Assembly (NCBI GenBank): GCA_025331445.1
Contig: JAIWNE010000011.1
Location: 1 to 64,000 of the forward strand
Direction of reading: 5' to 3'
Length of the DNA stretch: 64,000 nt
Source of the DNA: Blakeslea trispora
Taxonomy: Eukaryota > Mucoromycota > Mucoromycetes > Mucorales > Choanephoraceae
Numbering within the stretch: the first letter of the stretch is position 1; the number at the start of each line of letters is the position of its first letter. The notes under the pieces are model-generated. The model saw nothing but the letters and a program-made list of their open reading frames with translations, searched no databases and was not told where the DNA came from. A program made the position numbers and the translations under genes. Of this stretch, positions 22,608 through 35,296 are shown one piece after another.

Positions 22608-22903
22608 TTTTCTGCTCTTTTTGCTTTCTGTTGCTTGTTGTTGTTCTTCATTTTCTCTTTCTCTTGTCTGTGCTTTTTTTTTCTTGATTATGAATTTAAA
22701 TATATTTATCTTTATTTGTACTATCACCTCAAACTATGTTTACAGTTTTCTTTCATAATAGTAAGTTAAAATAAGTATGAAGTGGGTAATTGATTAAACC
22801 TTCTACATAGCTTCCTCCGCTAAAAAAAAACATAGCCTGCCAAATAAGGCAATGTCAACTGCCTTGTTGAGTTTAGGGTTTAGTTCAAGAGATATGGGTT
22901 TAT

Positions 22904-23695
22904 AAAACAATTCACCTTTTCAACGCTCTGTTGGTTTTCAGACTTTCGCTCACACTTTGCACCTACCTACTTCCGAGTCTGCCTTTACTTCCTTTTCTAT
23001 GGCCCGGATAGCGTACAAACGTGCGGTGTTAAGAGCACCTGAACGTTCTTATGCTGCTCAAACTCTGGGATCTCCGTTCGCTTGGATGGCCTTCTAACGT
23101 CTTGCTCTTACTAGCGTACAACGCAATGCCATTTACCGCTTTATCACTGGCAAAATGCCGACCCGCCTACTTCTATATCGCCTTGCCCTCCAAACTATCA
23201 CCAGCCCTCTCTGCATCGCCTGTAACGAGGAGGAAACTACCTTTCAACTTTTCTTCCGGTGCCCTCAAAAGTTCATTTTTTGGGACTCTGTCATTCACGA
23301 ATTTCTTTGGTCTGGTACAACTGTTGACTTGATATCCTCCGCTCTCCAATCTTTAAACTTCAGGCCGATCTCAGTCAGGATTTCTTGCCCTTTACTGGCT
23401 GACATCTTTCTAATGATTGCCTTGTCCGAGCTGTGGGAAGCTCACTGGGCCCACGTGCACCAACGATCTCCCTTCCTCGCTGAGACAGTCTTCAGCCAGA
23501 CCCTCTGGTCTATTCAGCGCCGCGCTGCTGAAGACTCAAACTCTTTCGAATAGTTTTCATATTTTAGTCATCCTTTTTACTTCCTTTTTACGTATTACAT
23601 AAATTATTGTCGAGCACCTCTATTTTGCAGCCTGTTTGGGCTATGCTATACGTGCGGCAAATAAAATCACTTTTTTAAGAAAAACAATTCACCTT
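22904..23695 (+). mobile_element. 5'-truncated LINE insertion with zf-RVT C-terminus and 15-bp target-site duplications
   Basis: AAAACAATTCACCTT occurs at 22904-22918 and again at 23681-23695, flanking about 760 bp. The insert encodes the end of a LINE ORF2 (SVQRNAIYRFITGKMPTRLL, then a zinc-binding CIACNEEETTFQLFFRCP) with one in-frame TAA near 23093 and a stop near 23553. The CxxC-H-C region after the reverse transcriptase is typical of zf-RVT. A 3'UTR of about 125 bp ends in an A-containing stretch. Truncation at the 5' end plus duplicated target sequence is the hallmark of target-primed reverse transcription. Confidence 0.85.
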
Positions 23696-24261
23696 ATTGA
23701 AGTAAGCTTTGTTTCTTATTACAGATGTAAAGCCTTCAATAGATAATATACTTTCAAAGCATATTAAAAAACACAATTAATAGTGGGTTCAAATGCTTTA
23801 AATTGGCGATTGTTTTATGTCGAAATGAAATCAATTAAATCGATATAATAAACTTAATTACGTATGATCAAAATGAAGTTTATAAGGTTATAATATAAGT
23901 TTTTCCCGTTTAAGAACCACGAAGAGATCAATGAGAATAGATATGTATTTTGATTTTGAGACTTTTTGGAACTCTTAAGGGACTTCAATTAACAATTAAT
24001 AAATTGAAGAGTCCAGTCAATAAAACCTGTTTAAGACAATTTAGCTTTTCCAATCAACAGGTAAAATTATCAGTAGTTTATATCTGACAATGCTTAAAGG
24101 AGCTTATAATTTCGGGCAGATAATTTTAAGTAGAGGCAAACAAATTTAAAAAAAGAAGAATATTTGGCTCGTATGCCATGTCTGGGAGTTACAAAGCTCA
24201 ATTTCCAAACCTAGTAATTTTGAAAAAAGAAAAAGAAAGAAGGAAATTTATTCATAAGGCA
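23696..24261. other. Intergenic region between the LINE insertion and the exonuclease element
   Basis: No gene supported; AT-rich with scattered short ORFs only. Confidence 0.5.
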
Positions 24262-27200
24262 TTATGTAGTACTGCACTTGCTTGGATCGAACAATCCGTC
24301 GCAGTCTTTCTCTTTTTTACATTTCAAGCATATTGGGGAAGTACACCGCTTTCTGTTGATTTTGCCCGGACAAGTGTGAGATCCACAGCCTTTGCATGTT
24401 CTTCGCTTGGCTACATCTATTGTAATGTTAGATGGTCCTGCTGCTGCTGCTACTGCTACCAAATTGGATGTTCTCACATCAGCAGTTCTGTGGATATTGG
24501 GCTGCAGTTTTCGTAGGACTGAGCTTGATATCAAAGGCTGTTGTTGACGAATTTGCATGCGTGGTATGCTAAAAGCAAAAGGTATTTTTTGTGTTTCGAA
24601 TGGAAACACAACAGCAAGAGAAACAGAAGTTGGGGCAGGCATAATTAACGGTGGCTCAGGTAGCATGACATTACCTACTGTCATAGGGAGGCTAGGTACA
24701 CGAGCTTGTTCAGTCTGCTTGGGTGCATTTACAGATCTTTGTTCAATTGTAAAGGACTCAATGATACCATAATGAATGCTATTGGTTTTCTTAGCCGCTT
24801 CCTGCTCTTTCCAGTGGCCAAAGTGCTTTTCCAAATGCTCTGGCGTCTTGTAGAAAATGTTCTCATCATTTGCATGAGCATTCCAAATGAAAGTATACTT
24901 CTGAAAATCAGGGCTATGAACATTTAGAAACTGCTCGTTATACAGCCGAGAAAATAAAAACAACACTTCTAGTGTATGCACCGCAATAACAGCAAATCTG
25001 GTCCTTTGAGCATGAGCAACGTAAGTGTATCTGACATTTATCGGACGACTTGTTGAACCGACAGACAGATGCACAGTATCTTCTATCTTTGGAATCGTCA
25101 AGTCTGAAAATCCAGGAGCAACCGTATTACCATTGCTTTTTTCAATGCCAAGTTGTCTCATTTCATCTTCAGGAAATGGACAAATTCCAAAAACTTCTTT
25201 TGAACCTTGGTAACACAAAGCATTAATATCGATAGATATATGTTGCTTACAATCATTGATGCCAAGCTTGCTTCTTAACAATTGAATGCGTTGGACTAGC
25301 CATGAATCATAGTGACCTCTATGAAGACGACTGTATCGATTGGCAGTTCCAACGTCAATATTATGGCGCAGTCGATATTCTGTCAACATGGCATCTGCCA
25401 ATTTAGGTCCTGCTCCAAACGAGCCAAACTTTAGAATTAGATTTTGATGGACACCACCCTCAAGGGAGTTGGTGCCTCTCACACATCTATACAAAGTAAG
25501 GCCAAGTTTGTCTTTTTTGCCAGTCTTGAAATAGAGCTGAACTCCTGGGGGATCAGAGGCGTGCCCTAACTCTACAGTTCTAAGAACAGTTAAAGCCTGT
25601 TTCCAAGAAAGCTTGTCAAACAAAGGTCTTGCAGACTTCGAGCACTTCAGCGGTCCAAAAGACAAAAACGAAGATTTCAACAGCGGCAACAACTGCTCAG
25701 AAGCAGGAACTTTTCTTCTAACACGCTTCATGATCCAGGATCTGTCATACTTCATCTTTACTTCCCATGAAGATCCATTGCTTTCGAGTGCTTCTGCTAC
25801 AACTCTCTTATCTTCCTCATCCAAGACAAAAAGACTGTCACTGAATCTACGAGTAAATTCTTTGTATAGAGTGTGCTTTTTGTAAGGCTTGATCATGTCC
25901 ATTAGATGGAATATATCTTTCACTACTCTTGTACGAACTATGGAGATATCGACTTCATCATTATTGTTTGGGCTTAAATTAACATTCAAAAATGCTTTGT
26001 AGCCAGCAGAAAAGCTTTCTTTGTCTATCATCGCCGTGTCTTCTCCGAACATAACTACAAAAGCTTCCTCAACCTCACTATCTGTAGCACTCCGATCGCC
26101 TGCGGATTGAACATCAACGCCTTGCTGGAAGGAAACTGTAAGATTTTGCTCGTTGTTACTAGATTCATCTATGCATTCTACATCTTGCTCGGCTACTGTT
26201 ACAAAATCCTTCATTGGTATACTCGATTCAAAGGGAACTGCACCAAAAGAATTGAGAGGCCTTGGGTTTCCAGTGATTGAACCTGAGTTCAAAGAGAAAA
26301 GGAATCCTGGGAGCTTGACACGTAATATATTTACCATGACTACACCTTGATTAGTGATATCACTGCAAACTTTACCAAGCGCAACTATATTCTTTGCTTG
26401 CCTAGGCTTGTAAGCTACACAAACACCTGGAAGACAGTTTCTAGAACTTATTCTAGTACCAATCTCAGGTTTGTCTCTTACAGCACTGTATATAGCCATG
26501 CTTGCCCAAGCATCAATGGCAACATACTCAATTTGTTCGGCGGACAAAGGTGAAATGCTTCAGTTAGAAAGCCGCTCATCTTTCTTGATCTTCATTCCAA
26601 GAACTTTGAACGCAATTTCGGTCAAAGACATTTGGCCATTTGGAATGCATCTTCTTACAGAACAAAAGGAGCCAAGCTCAAGAGCGCCACGACACATAAG
26701 GTGATAACCTCGGTTGATTCTTCCAAGATCGCCGCCCACTTGCCTTCCCACCTTTCTGATAGTTGCATCTCTCAGAAATGCTTGGAAATATGGAGGCAAT
26801 TCCTGCCATAATTGATCCAAGTGGATTACCAATACCTTGTTCTTGTAGGCTACTTGGACAACATCCACCTTATCTCCAGCAGAGAAGGGTACCCATTCAG
26901 CATCAAACCCAACAGTCTTATCTTCAAATTCTCAAGAAGCTGTCTAAAATGATTATTGATAGCTTCATAATCACGAGTGACATAAACAGCTTCAACAGTT
27001 TCAGGCAACTTCAAAAAATCAGAGTCTTCATCAACAAGAGATGCAGCAATGTCTGGTAAGGGTTGCACTTGATGTTTTAGAGATTCGAAAACGCCCTCCA
27101 AGAAATTTTTATCACCTTTTACATTATCCGTAAAGAAAGCAATTGGCATTTCATGGCCATACAAAGAATAGCCCTCACGCATTTTCTCAAAGGAAAAGCG

Positions 27201-28590
27201 AAGATAACTCAATGCTTTTGAAGGCACCAGCATTTGTTGCACTATCTCTTCATATTCATTCGTTACTGTATAGAGTGCAGTAAAAACACTGGCTTCATTG
27301 ATTTTTGCCATGTGCTTGGGAAACTTAAAAGAATGATCCCCTTCCAAGATCTTTCCATCTAAAAGCATCATGTGCTTATTCATCTTTGGTCTAAGAGTCT
27401 GAATAATAGCAGTGTATAAAGTACGAACATATGTGCCCGAAGGCACAAATCCTGCATATTGCATCTGATCCTCAAAAGAAGAAAAAACATCAGGTTCAGA
27501 GTTAAGAAAGTATCTTGCAGTACCGCTTCTTTTTCTGTAAACAGAAAGCAAATACTGAAGCTCTATGCGATCATGACGAAGATGGTGCAATTCAACAAGA
27601 ATCTTCTGAAAACGCTCAGGTCCAACAAAAATTTGAATGCATGGTCTTAACAAGTCAGCAACAGTCTTAGAGACACCTCCTCTGTGTGTCAAGATGGCAG
27701 GGAATTCAAACTAAAGCTCATAGGGTAGCTGTTTGATAACTTGACTATCATGAGCGTTGATCGTTTTTACACAACCAGACGATAAACACCTATATCTCAT
27801 TGACATAAGGTAGAAGCAGCTAGAAAACAACATGTTAGAAGAAAATATAAAGAATGATGATCTGCATCTTACCTATCAATATCAACAATTCTTCTTGCAT
27901 GAGGCTGTTTGTTGAATCCTTTAGTCTCCATTTTTGATTTGCAGCAAGGACAGTGGATTGCAGCAAGCCCTTCGCTAAGCAACAAATGAGAAATATATAG
28001 AAATACTCGAGGGTGATAAAGGGATTCAATTTTCTTGTTTTTCTTAAACATAAAAAAGGGCATCATGGGCTCTATCCAGAAAGTACCTCTTGCATATTCT
28101 GAAGGATAATCTTCTCGAGAGATTCTGTTTTGGGTACTCTCCAAGTAAAGCAAAATGGTGCTTTCTTCGGGCAAACTGTCAGAAATAAATTCCTCGATAT
28201 CTTCTTCGAGATCTTCTGCTTCAACTTGTTCGTTCTGCTCATGCTCTTGCTCATCAGTTGTCAAAGCAGTACCAATAACGCCACTCTCTGAATATTCGGT
28301 GACCTGTTCAAATATTACATATAGCTTTAGCTCAAATACCAAAACTGTAGTAGGTTCATTCTACATACTACTTCTTCTACAGAAGAATCCGCGGCTTGTG
28401 ATACTGAAGCTGATGGCAAGTCAACATTGTCCTGAATGCGACTGAAAGCATTCTGGATCATTTGCTGACTACTGTCAAGACCTCTGGTGGTAGAAAATCT
28501 GCCAGTGCTAAGCTGTCTAGCAGAACTTTTAGTTATCTTGTGCTTTTCATAATTGGTAACAGAAAGTCTAAATGCATTCTCTTCCAGCAA
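24262..28590 (-). pseudogene. Large decayed transposon-like ORF with zinc finger and DEDDy 3'-5' exonuclease domain
   Basis: Reading leftward: an N-terminal segment (28590-28370, no clear ATG) and, after an intron, an acidic region. Then come LYHPRVFLYISHLLLSEGLA, a zinc-finger CPCC...CLSSGC, and GGVSKTVADLLRPCIQIF. An RNase D/WRN-like exonuclease follows with Exo I FDAEWVPF, Exo II GGDLGRI and Exo III YVAIDAW, so all DEDDy acids and the Tyr are present. The C-terminal 600 residues contain RCVRGTNSLEGGVHQN and a Cys-rich end (CKGCGSHTCPGK). Disruptions: TAG at 27713-27711, a frameshift near 26,928, and TGA at 26562-26560 where TGG would be expected. The last 761 codons are intact. Similar multi-domain proteins are dispersed in fungi and may be DUF6729-type; that name is tentative. 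Confidence 0.65.
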
Positions 28591-30330
28591 TACAAGAAAT
28601 CAGTATATCTGAAGTCGAAATTTCAAAACCAGGTGTTAATGAAAAGAATGATTGATTGACTTCAGCCAATCGATTCTGTTATTAACACCGGAGTTTCCCC
28701 CGGCATGTCAGGTCCGCCAAAGAAATTTCCTAATGCGTTGATTGTAAAACTCGATAACACTAGAAAAACTTGGGAATTCGCTCTAGCGTTATCACACTGC
28801 TTCTTCTTGTTCTTTCAGTATTTGATCCGTCGCAATTAGAATCTGTCTCTATGGATTCTGTGTCTAATTGATTTCATGTGATAAAGTTGAAGACCGTATT
28901 TTTAAGATATCTAAAGAGCGAGTGTCCAACTCGTCAATAGACTAGCACTCAGTGCTGTGAAAAAACACTATATTGACATGCTCTCTTTCGGTATGTGGTC
29001 CATCTCATTGAGATCTCACTGACGAGATAGCCAGATTCTTTCTAGGTTACTTGCCGTAAAAAAAAAGAAAATGAAATAAATAAACAAAAAAAAATCTTGG
29101 CAACACATCCAAAAAAGAATTCAAGTTCACCCATGAAAAATAAAAATTATCTGGATCCAAGTGTACCATTTGAAGATCAACATGACTGCAGCAAACCCCA
29201 CTCCCCTTCTAGCATAAGAAGGAAGATCTTTCTGTATACAGTCAATACTATCCAACAAGGGACAATAAAGAAGAAGCGGAGGAGAGGAAGCATGTATTCT
29301 ATAGTATGATCGTAGTTGATGTTTTCTTCTTTGATGTATTAGAAAGGAAGAAGAGAACAATTTAGATGGGAGGGGTTTTTCTTGGAGTAAGCACAGGCAT
29401 AAGGATGAGACAGCCATTCCGAGACAATGTAAATCTGTTCTGACTTAATTTTGTCCAATAACAACACTAACATAAAATAATCAGCATAGTGAGTATAGCA
29501 CTACGATCCTCTTTGTGGTAATTGTTTTATCATTTCCTTTTAATTCTATTAAAATACGCTTCTTCAAATTACGACGCTCTTTCTTGCCTTTGGCCAGATC
29601 AGCACGAGTACCGATTTACATATAATTCTTACTGTAAGTTAATTTCTTGATCCAAGACAGTAAAATAAGATAGACTATCATTTGAATTGTTTCAGAAAAG
29701 AGCTCATAGAAACCGACGAGCAATTTTATGCCTTGTTTTTTCCTTTCTAAAGCTGATTGACTCTGTTTTAATTTTTTTTTTTTTTTTTTTTTGCTTTATT
29801 CGTAGTAAAACTGCTTAATGCATTTCTCATTCTTTCTTGTTTCTCTTTTTCTTGCTCTTTTTTGTTTTTGTTTTTGTATCTTCTTTTTGGTAAGTAACTC
29901 CACATGGAAACACACAGCCATGTGTTAAGCATGATGGAGCGGAATTCAATTTGAGAACAATGGAAATCCACAATAGTTTTCGCTCTCTTTTTTTTTTTTC
30001 TTCCTCTTAATTGATCGAATAGTTAAAATGTTAATTTAATGTCTTTATCATTTTATTTCTAGGAAACAAAGAAAACAACTTTTAAAAAGAACAACGCAAA
30101 TCTAAAAGAAAAGAAAAAAGCATATTTAATTCGGTAAGACAATCTATCAAATATCTGTCAAAAAGAAAAAGAAAAAGGAAAGAAAAAAAAAAAAACTCGG
30201 CTAAAATTATTAATTTAGTTATACTTATTTCAATCTTTTTTTTTTTTCTCTCTTCTATATATTTGTATTATCTGGATTACTTTGCTTTTCATTCCTTTCT
30301 TCTTGCAATTGACCAAAGCTTTGGGTGGTC
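28591..30330. other. Long intergenic stretch upstream of the MedA-type gene
   Basis: No well-supported gene. A plus-strand ORF with ATG at 29133 and stop at 29309 (58 aa; MKNKNYLDPSVPFEDQHD, ending KKKRRRGSMYSIV) has protein-like composition and might be a small gene or exon. The rest is A/T-rich, including a T23 run near 29770-29792, and includes the MedA promoter with CT/T-rich sequence. Confidence 0.45.
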
Positions 30331-32122
30331 ATGTCACAACGTAATTCATATCTCGATATAAAGCAATAGCTACTGAAATTGATTGTGTTATATTTAGGCT
30401 TCGACCTACCACCCCCGAATCAGCCACCACCCAATAATAACAATGACGCCAAACTTAGTCATCCATCTTCTACACTGTCGATAAAATATCGTATCATCGA
30501 CTATGGACCATCACAGGGCAATGAAGGAGATTCGTTCAATATTAACGTTTCACTACAAAGCAATTTAGATTCTTCACATGCTCTCCGAATATTTTTTGAT
30601 TCTTGTTTCACAACATGTCAACTTTCGGTTGATGCTGTAAATCAGATTGTTACTATTCATACTGTTGTACCCAATCCGAATTTACTTACTTGCAACGATT
30701 TTTTGCGTGTACCTATCTACCTTGCCCTCGTTATGCAGGACAGCCAAAAAATACTTGACAGTTATTTTGTCGGCTATTTCGCTTATACTTCTCGGAAAAG
30801 ATCATCTTCAGAATATGGTCACCTAGCTATAGGTGCTGGATTAAATGAGGAATCAAAACGATCTCGTTCAGGTAAGTTATTTATTTATTTTTTTGGAAAA
30901 AAAAAGTGAAAATCAAATATCAATCATTGAATGAACAATGACTAACAAACACATCTTAGATAATCTTCAATCCCAACCAACTTCTGCATCTACATACAAC
31001 ATACCACCCACAAACTTTTCACCATCATCAACAAGTGCAGGATATTACGAACTGTCAAACACTCCTTATGTAGGGCTATCCTCAAATCAGACACATGCTA
31101 GACAACGAGAGTATTTTGAAAACCCTAATATACTAAACTATTATCGCCAGAACGATCCAGCTGCAAGCTTTGAGCCTTCGTATGGTGATGCAGGTTCAAC
31201 ATATATGACTGCGGGAGGTAGCAACCCGCCCTCAATGTTGTCAGCACAAAGCTCAGCCCAGACTCAAGAAGCTTATAATATGATGCCTATATTAGAGGCA
31301 CCACCGTCTATCCCACCACAATCTCATTCAATGCAGTCAACTGTTCCTTCAGCTCAATCATCATTAAACTCTCCCACTACTATTTTACCATCATCCACTC
31401 CTTCTCTGCAGATAAAACCTACACAACCTCAGTCATTGTCGTCAAACACTCAAATGCAACCATCGAATGAGCCTTACTCTTCCAGTATATCTCCTACATC
31501 TGCAACAGGCCCTAATCCTTTTGTTAGCCTTTTAAACAAGGCAAACCTTCGCATTGAAGGTAATTTAGAAGACATGTTGAAAAACTGGACTGCCGAAGAA
31601 TGGGAAACTCAACGCCGCCTAGTACAGTTCTGGCGCAGACAGGAAGGCAATGAAGTGACTTGTAGATTTGCTACATTTACTCTTCCCCTTGAAAAATCTA
31701 AACAGCCTGATATGAGCAAAATTATTGTTGTATCTTGCATATATTGGAGAGAGAAAAATGATTATTTCATCACTTCAGTTGACTGCATTTATCTCTTGGA
31801 AAATCTGATTGGTGTAAGGTTTACAGTAGAAGAAAAGAATAGAATTCGAAGAAATTTGGAAGGATACAAGCCCTTAACTGTCAGTAAGATGAAGCCAGAA
31901 TCTGCTGATTTCTTTAAGCTCATTATGGGTTTCCCTAACCCTAAGCCAAGAAATATTGAAAAAGATGTAAAAGTTTTTCCTTGGATGACACTTGGTGTTG
32001 CTCTTAAGAAAATTATTAGCAAGTACACTGCAAGTTATAGCAGTACTGCTAGTGTCAACTACGATGCTTTAAATTCCACCACAAACCCACCAGAACCATC
32101 GACAAGTAGCGAATACAAATAA
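30331..32122 (+). CDS. medA: MedA (medusa)-type developmental regulator, 548 aa
   Basis: Exons 30331-30340 (10 nt: M-S-Q plus one base), 30398-30871 and 30960-32122 give 548 residues. The N-terminal third is a folded region (KLSHPSSTLSIKYRIIDYGP...). The middle is long and Ser/Pro/Gln-rich. The C-terminal domain carries the family hallmark: LEGYKPLTVSKMKPESADFF, GFPNPKPRNIEKDVKVFPW and LGVALKKIISKY. In Aspergillus, MedA is a nuclear regulator of conidiophore development, adherence and biofilm formation; the role here is inferred by family. The tiny first exon was chosen because it supplies an ATG four codons before the conserved open frame with a GTAATT donor and TATTTAG acceptor. Confidence 0.9.
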
Positions 32123-33269
32123 CATCTCCAGTCAAGACACATGCATACAAGTGTATCTGCGTGCAATGTATACTTATCCACTAATATTTTTAAATAATGC
32201 TTAATATGTAATTAGTAATCGCAACAACCCTAATGTTATCCATAATACTACAATACAATTAAATAATAAAATCAGTCTCTAAAAGCAATCCTGTCTCTGC
32301 TTTAGACACAAAACAAAGCAGAAAAGAGAAAAACAACTTTTTGGTCATGTCATGCTGATAGTCTTTCTAGCAAAACCCCTCTTAATTTAAAAAGAAATTT
32401 CAACTGTCAATTTGCTTGCGGCTACGAGAAATATTTAAATTGTTTAAATAAAGTCTTGTCAGTATATGTTAGTTCTTTGCACTGTTTGAGCAAAACAATC
32501 TAATACACCTTTATACATGTTAAATATAACAGTAGCTCACACGCCGTTTTGAAATCTAACAAACAAACAAATTGACTTGCTTCAAAAATATTTGTGAGAG
32601 AAAAGGCAAAGAAAAGAAAATAGCCTAACTTTGTATCATGAAAACAGGATATATAAAAATTAGAGGTTTCTTTTTAACTAATTAAGCTGCTCTACTTAAT
32701 CGTACTTTTCCGAGATATTGTTAGTTAAGATTTGAAACAGAACAGAAAACATGAATATTTTAGCTGCATTACAAAACATAAAGTTGAGTCGAAAGATACA
32801 AGTAAACGTTATTAAATATGACACCATATATGCCTTGAGTTGCTTTCATTACAAATACACCCAACTGCGATTTCTATATTGCTTTATTTTCCTTCGACTT
32901 AGCGCTACTTGCAGAGTATTATTTTAGTGATTCAATACAATATCATTTCCCTCTTCTTTTTCTTCCTTGCTTTCCCTTCCTGAGTACAGTAAAAAAGATA
33001 CAAAGATGGTATCAAAAGTCAAGCTTGTAACTTTGAGTGCCATTCTTACTTCGGAACTAGACTCTCTTGTATGGTACTTTCTTTTCTCTTCCTTTCATTT
33101 TGCATGCTTTTGTTCTGATTTTGTTAAAAGGAATGGTAAAAAGAAAAGTATGATCGAATCTTAGCAGTGAAAATTCAGACTTTTGTATAAGCTCTAATTT
33201 GCAGAAATTATTTGATCTTCGTTCCGTTTAAAATCACAATTTCTTTTCCCTTTCTTTTGTTTTTTTTAT

Positions 33270-33324
<55 letters not shown>

Positions 33325-33583
33325 CTTTGTTCTTGTTTCTAGTACTTTTTTTGGGTCTTCGGTTCATCATCGGCTATTTTGATGATTCGGCAAGTGCATA
33401 CTTGCAAATGACGTGTGTTAGTTATTTGTGTTTAGAGACACAGAAAAGTAAACAATGCTTCTCGTCTCTTCTTTGTATTCTTCATAGTTGAAGCATCTTT
33501 TTTATATCTTTCGCTTTCCTTCGTTTTTTTTTCTCTTTCTTCTTCCTCAATTCTTTCTCAACCTTGGCATATTCATAATTGAC
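32123..33583. other. Intergenic stretch between MedA-type and membrane-protein genes
   Basis: No supported gene. An ATG at 33006 opens a short frame (MVSKVKLVTLSAILTSELDS) that ends at 33164 without a recognised partner. A CT microsatellite (33273-33320) and T/C-rich leader precede the next gene. Confidence 0.5.
33273..33320 (+). repeat. (CT)24 microsatellite
   Basis: Forty-eight bases of uninterrupted CT dinucleotide repeat lie about 260 bp upstream of the start codon at 33584. Pyrimidine tracts like this precede several genes in the window. Confidence 0.95.
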
Positions 33584-34336
33584 ATGACAGACGATTATCA
33601 AAACAGTAATGGAAGAAAGTCTTCAAGCGCTACCATTGTACCACCTTCAGAAAGCAATATGAAGCAAGAACCGTCTACCATAACTATCACGCAGATAAAT
33701 GCAATCTCACATGTTACAACAGTACCTACTTATCCAAAGGGCTCGTTACGACATTTGTTTTATAGTCTGATACAGAAGCTAAGCAGAACAAACGCAGAAG
33801 AGCGACAAAGTTGTAAAGAAATTAATGCTTATGAAGAACAAAATCAGCAAGAAAGTGTTGGAGGGAAGAATGTTGCCTTGAAACTGTTTACGAACACAAG
33901 GGCTGTCGATGATGAAGAGAAACAAGCTAGCAAGAATACCGAGTATAGTAATAGAGAACAAAGGCAACGGAATCAAAATGCAAGAGATCGAGAAAGCAAA
34001 AGAGACGGTTACTATATAGTCGCCATAGCAAGCAACAGTACAAGCAGACTCTTGAGGACATGGCTTATTGCCGGCTTTATGATTATCATAGGATCGTTGA
34101 TTGCTGCCGCATTCGTTCTAATGGGCTTGAAAAGATCGACTGTCAGCACACATCCACATCATTCTAGTATTCCTACAGCAAAAATGACAACATCCGTTGA
34201 TATTTCTACTACCCATATTGTCGCTACCAGTGCTGTAGCTACCACCACTATCCCTTCTTCAAGCTTGCGCCCCTCTTCTGTTATCAATACATCTACAATA
34301 CCTCCAACACGTCTATTTTACATCACCAGAATCTGA
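33584..34336 (+). CDS. Single-pass membrane protein with Ser/Thr-rich tail, 250 aa
   Basis: An intronless ORF starts at the ATG at 33584 (MTDDYQNSNGRKSSS). Residues 1-175 are hydrophilic and charged (basic/Gln/Glu-rich, REQRQRNQNARDRESKRDG). A single strong transmembrane helix follows at about 182-208 (TWLIAGFMIIIGSLIAAAFVL), then a Ser/Thr/Pro-rich tail of about 40 residues like an O-glycosylated extracellular stalk. No signal peptide, so a type II or type III topology is likely. Similar cytoplasm-TM-Ser/Thr layouts occur in fungal wall-stress sensors and fusion proteins, but no named family was recognised. The open frame extends upstream to 33488 through a Phe-rich, ATG-less stretch that I treat as 5'UTR. 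Confidence 0.65.
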   Translation: MTDDYQNSNGRKSSSATIVPPSESNMKQEPSTITITQINAISHVTTVPTYPKGSLRHLFYSLIQKLSRTNAEERQSCKEINAYEEQNQQESVGGKNVALKLFTNTRAVDDEEKQASKNTEYSNREQRQRNQNARDRESKRDGYYIVAIASNSTSRLLRTWLIAGFMIIIGSLIAAAFVLMGLKRSTVSTHPHHSSIPTAKMTTSVDISTTHIVATSAVATTTIPSSSLRPSSVINTSTIPPTRLFYITRI

Positions 34337-35041
34337 CGCATATCCGTATGCTATTCAGGTACGAAGAAAGTTTGTGCTGTTACCTGCTTTAGGCTCTCTC
34401 TATCTCTCTCTCTTTGTTTTCTGGTTAATAACCAGAAAAAGAAAAAAGAAAAGGAAACCAGACGTGCTTTGCGAGCCCAATTATATATGTAAGATGTACA
34501 GTTAGATAGTATGTAGCTAAAAGATTAAAACAAGAAACAAACTGAAAACATAGCTCATGCATAAGAGTGACATCAAGTCACTACTACATTGTTGGCAAAG
34601 ATGAAAATGATCATAGAATAAAGCTCAACTTGAACCAAACACATTGTTACAGCAAGCTTTTGTGTGGTGAAATTGTTTGTAGTGTATGTTTGTATAAATC
34701 TGCTGTCTTTCTGGCATTTTACTCTGTTTTTTGAATTCTTTGTTACAAACAGCACACAAGGGATACGGCATCATTGAAGACTAGACTAAACCTCAGAAAA
34801 AAATAAAACAAGACTAGCTCACAAGGGGCGCATGATAGTAATGATTGACCTTTTCGTGAGAATGAAAAGACTATATAAGAATTACACAGCACACATGCTA
34901 TTCATTCTATGCAATTAGATATCATAAAGAGCTATGTATGATTTTGTCAATTGTTACGTATATGACATGCATTGACGTCAACAATTGAATGGAATGATGT
35001 TAAAGCTGCATCAAAGAAATATTGGCTATAAAATTTAGCTG
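34337..35041. other. Intergenic region, no gene seen
   Basis: Downstream flank of the membrane-protein gene with a (TCTC)n patch near 34395-34412 and A-rich DNA; no protein-like ORF. Confidence 0.5.
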
Positions 35042-35296
35042 CTAGAGAGATAGGTTTGTAGACTTTTCCAAATAAACCTTTATTACCCATTCCAAAGCAT
35101 TTACATTTGTCTTTTTTTCCTTTGTTCTCTCTTGAATCATACTAAAAGTTCGCAATATATGACCAACTTTACTGCCTATATGATTATTTGGCATAGACAG
35201 ATTGGTAGCTTTAAAGTTGCTTGTACTTATAATTCTATTACTGATAATCCACTGCAAATTGTAAGCATTGTCAAAAGTACCCAAGCCTGCATCCAA
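35042..35296 (-). pseudogene. Possible Fanzor RuvC-I fragment (relic)
   Basis: An 84-codon minus-strand open frame lies 5' of which another frame reads WHLGIGCRL. It reads MDAGLGTFDNAYNLQWIISN, then ISTSNFKATN and KKTNVNALEWVIKVYLEKSTN. The DAGL...TS-N pattern and the following spacing to 'TN...YIKVYL' resemble the RuvC-I region of Fanzor-type proteins (DPG...STKEY...). The match is weak and no zinc ribbon is nearby, so this is a low-confidence relic. The interval 35,300-35,880 holds nothing else. Confidence 0.3.

Noticed and set aside
26153..26553. Several plus-strand ORFs over the exonuclease element
   Set aside because: They are antisense shadows of the 761-codon minus-strand frame.
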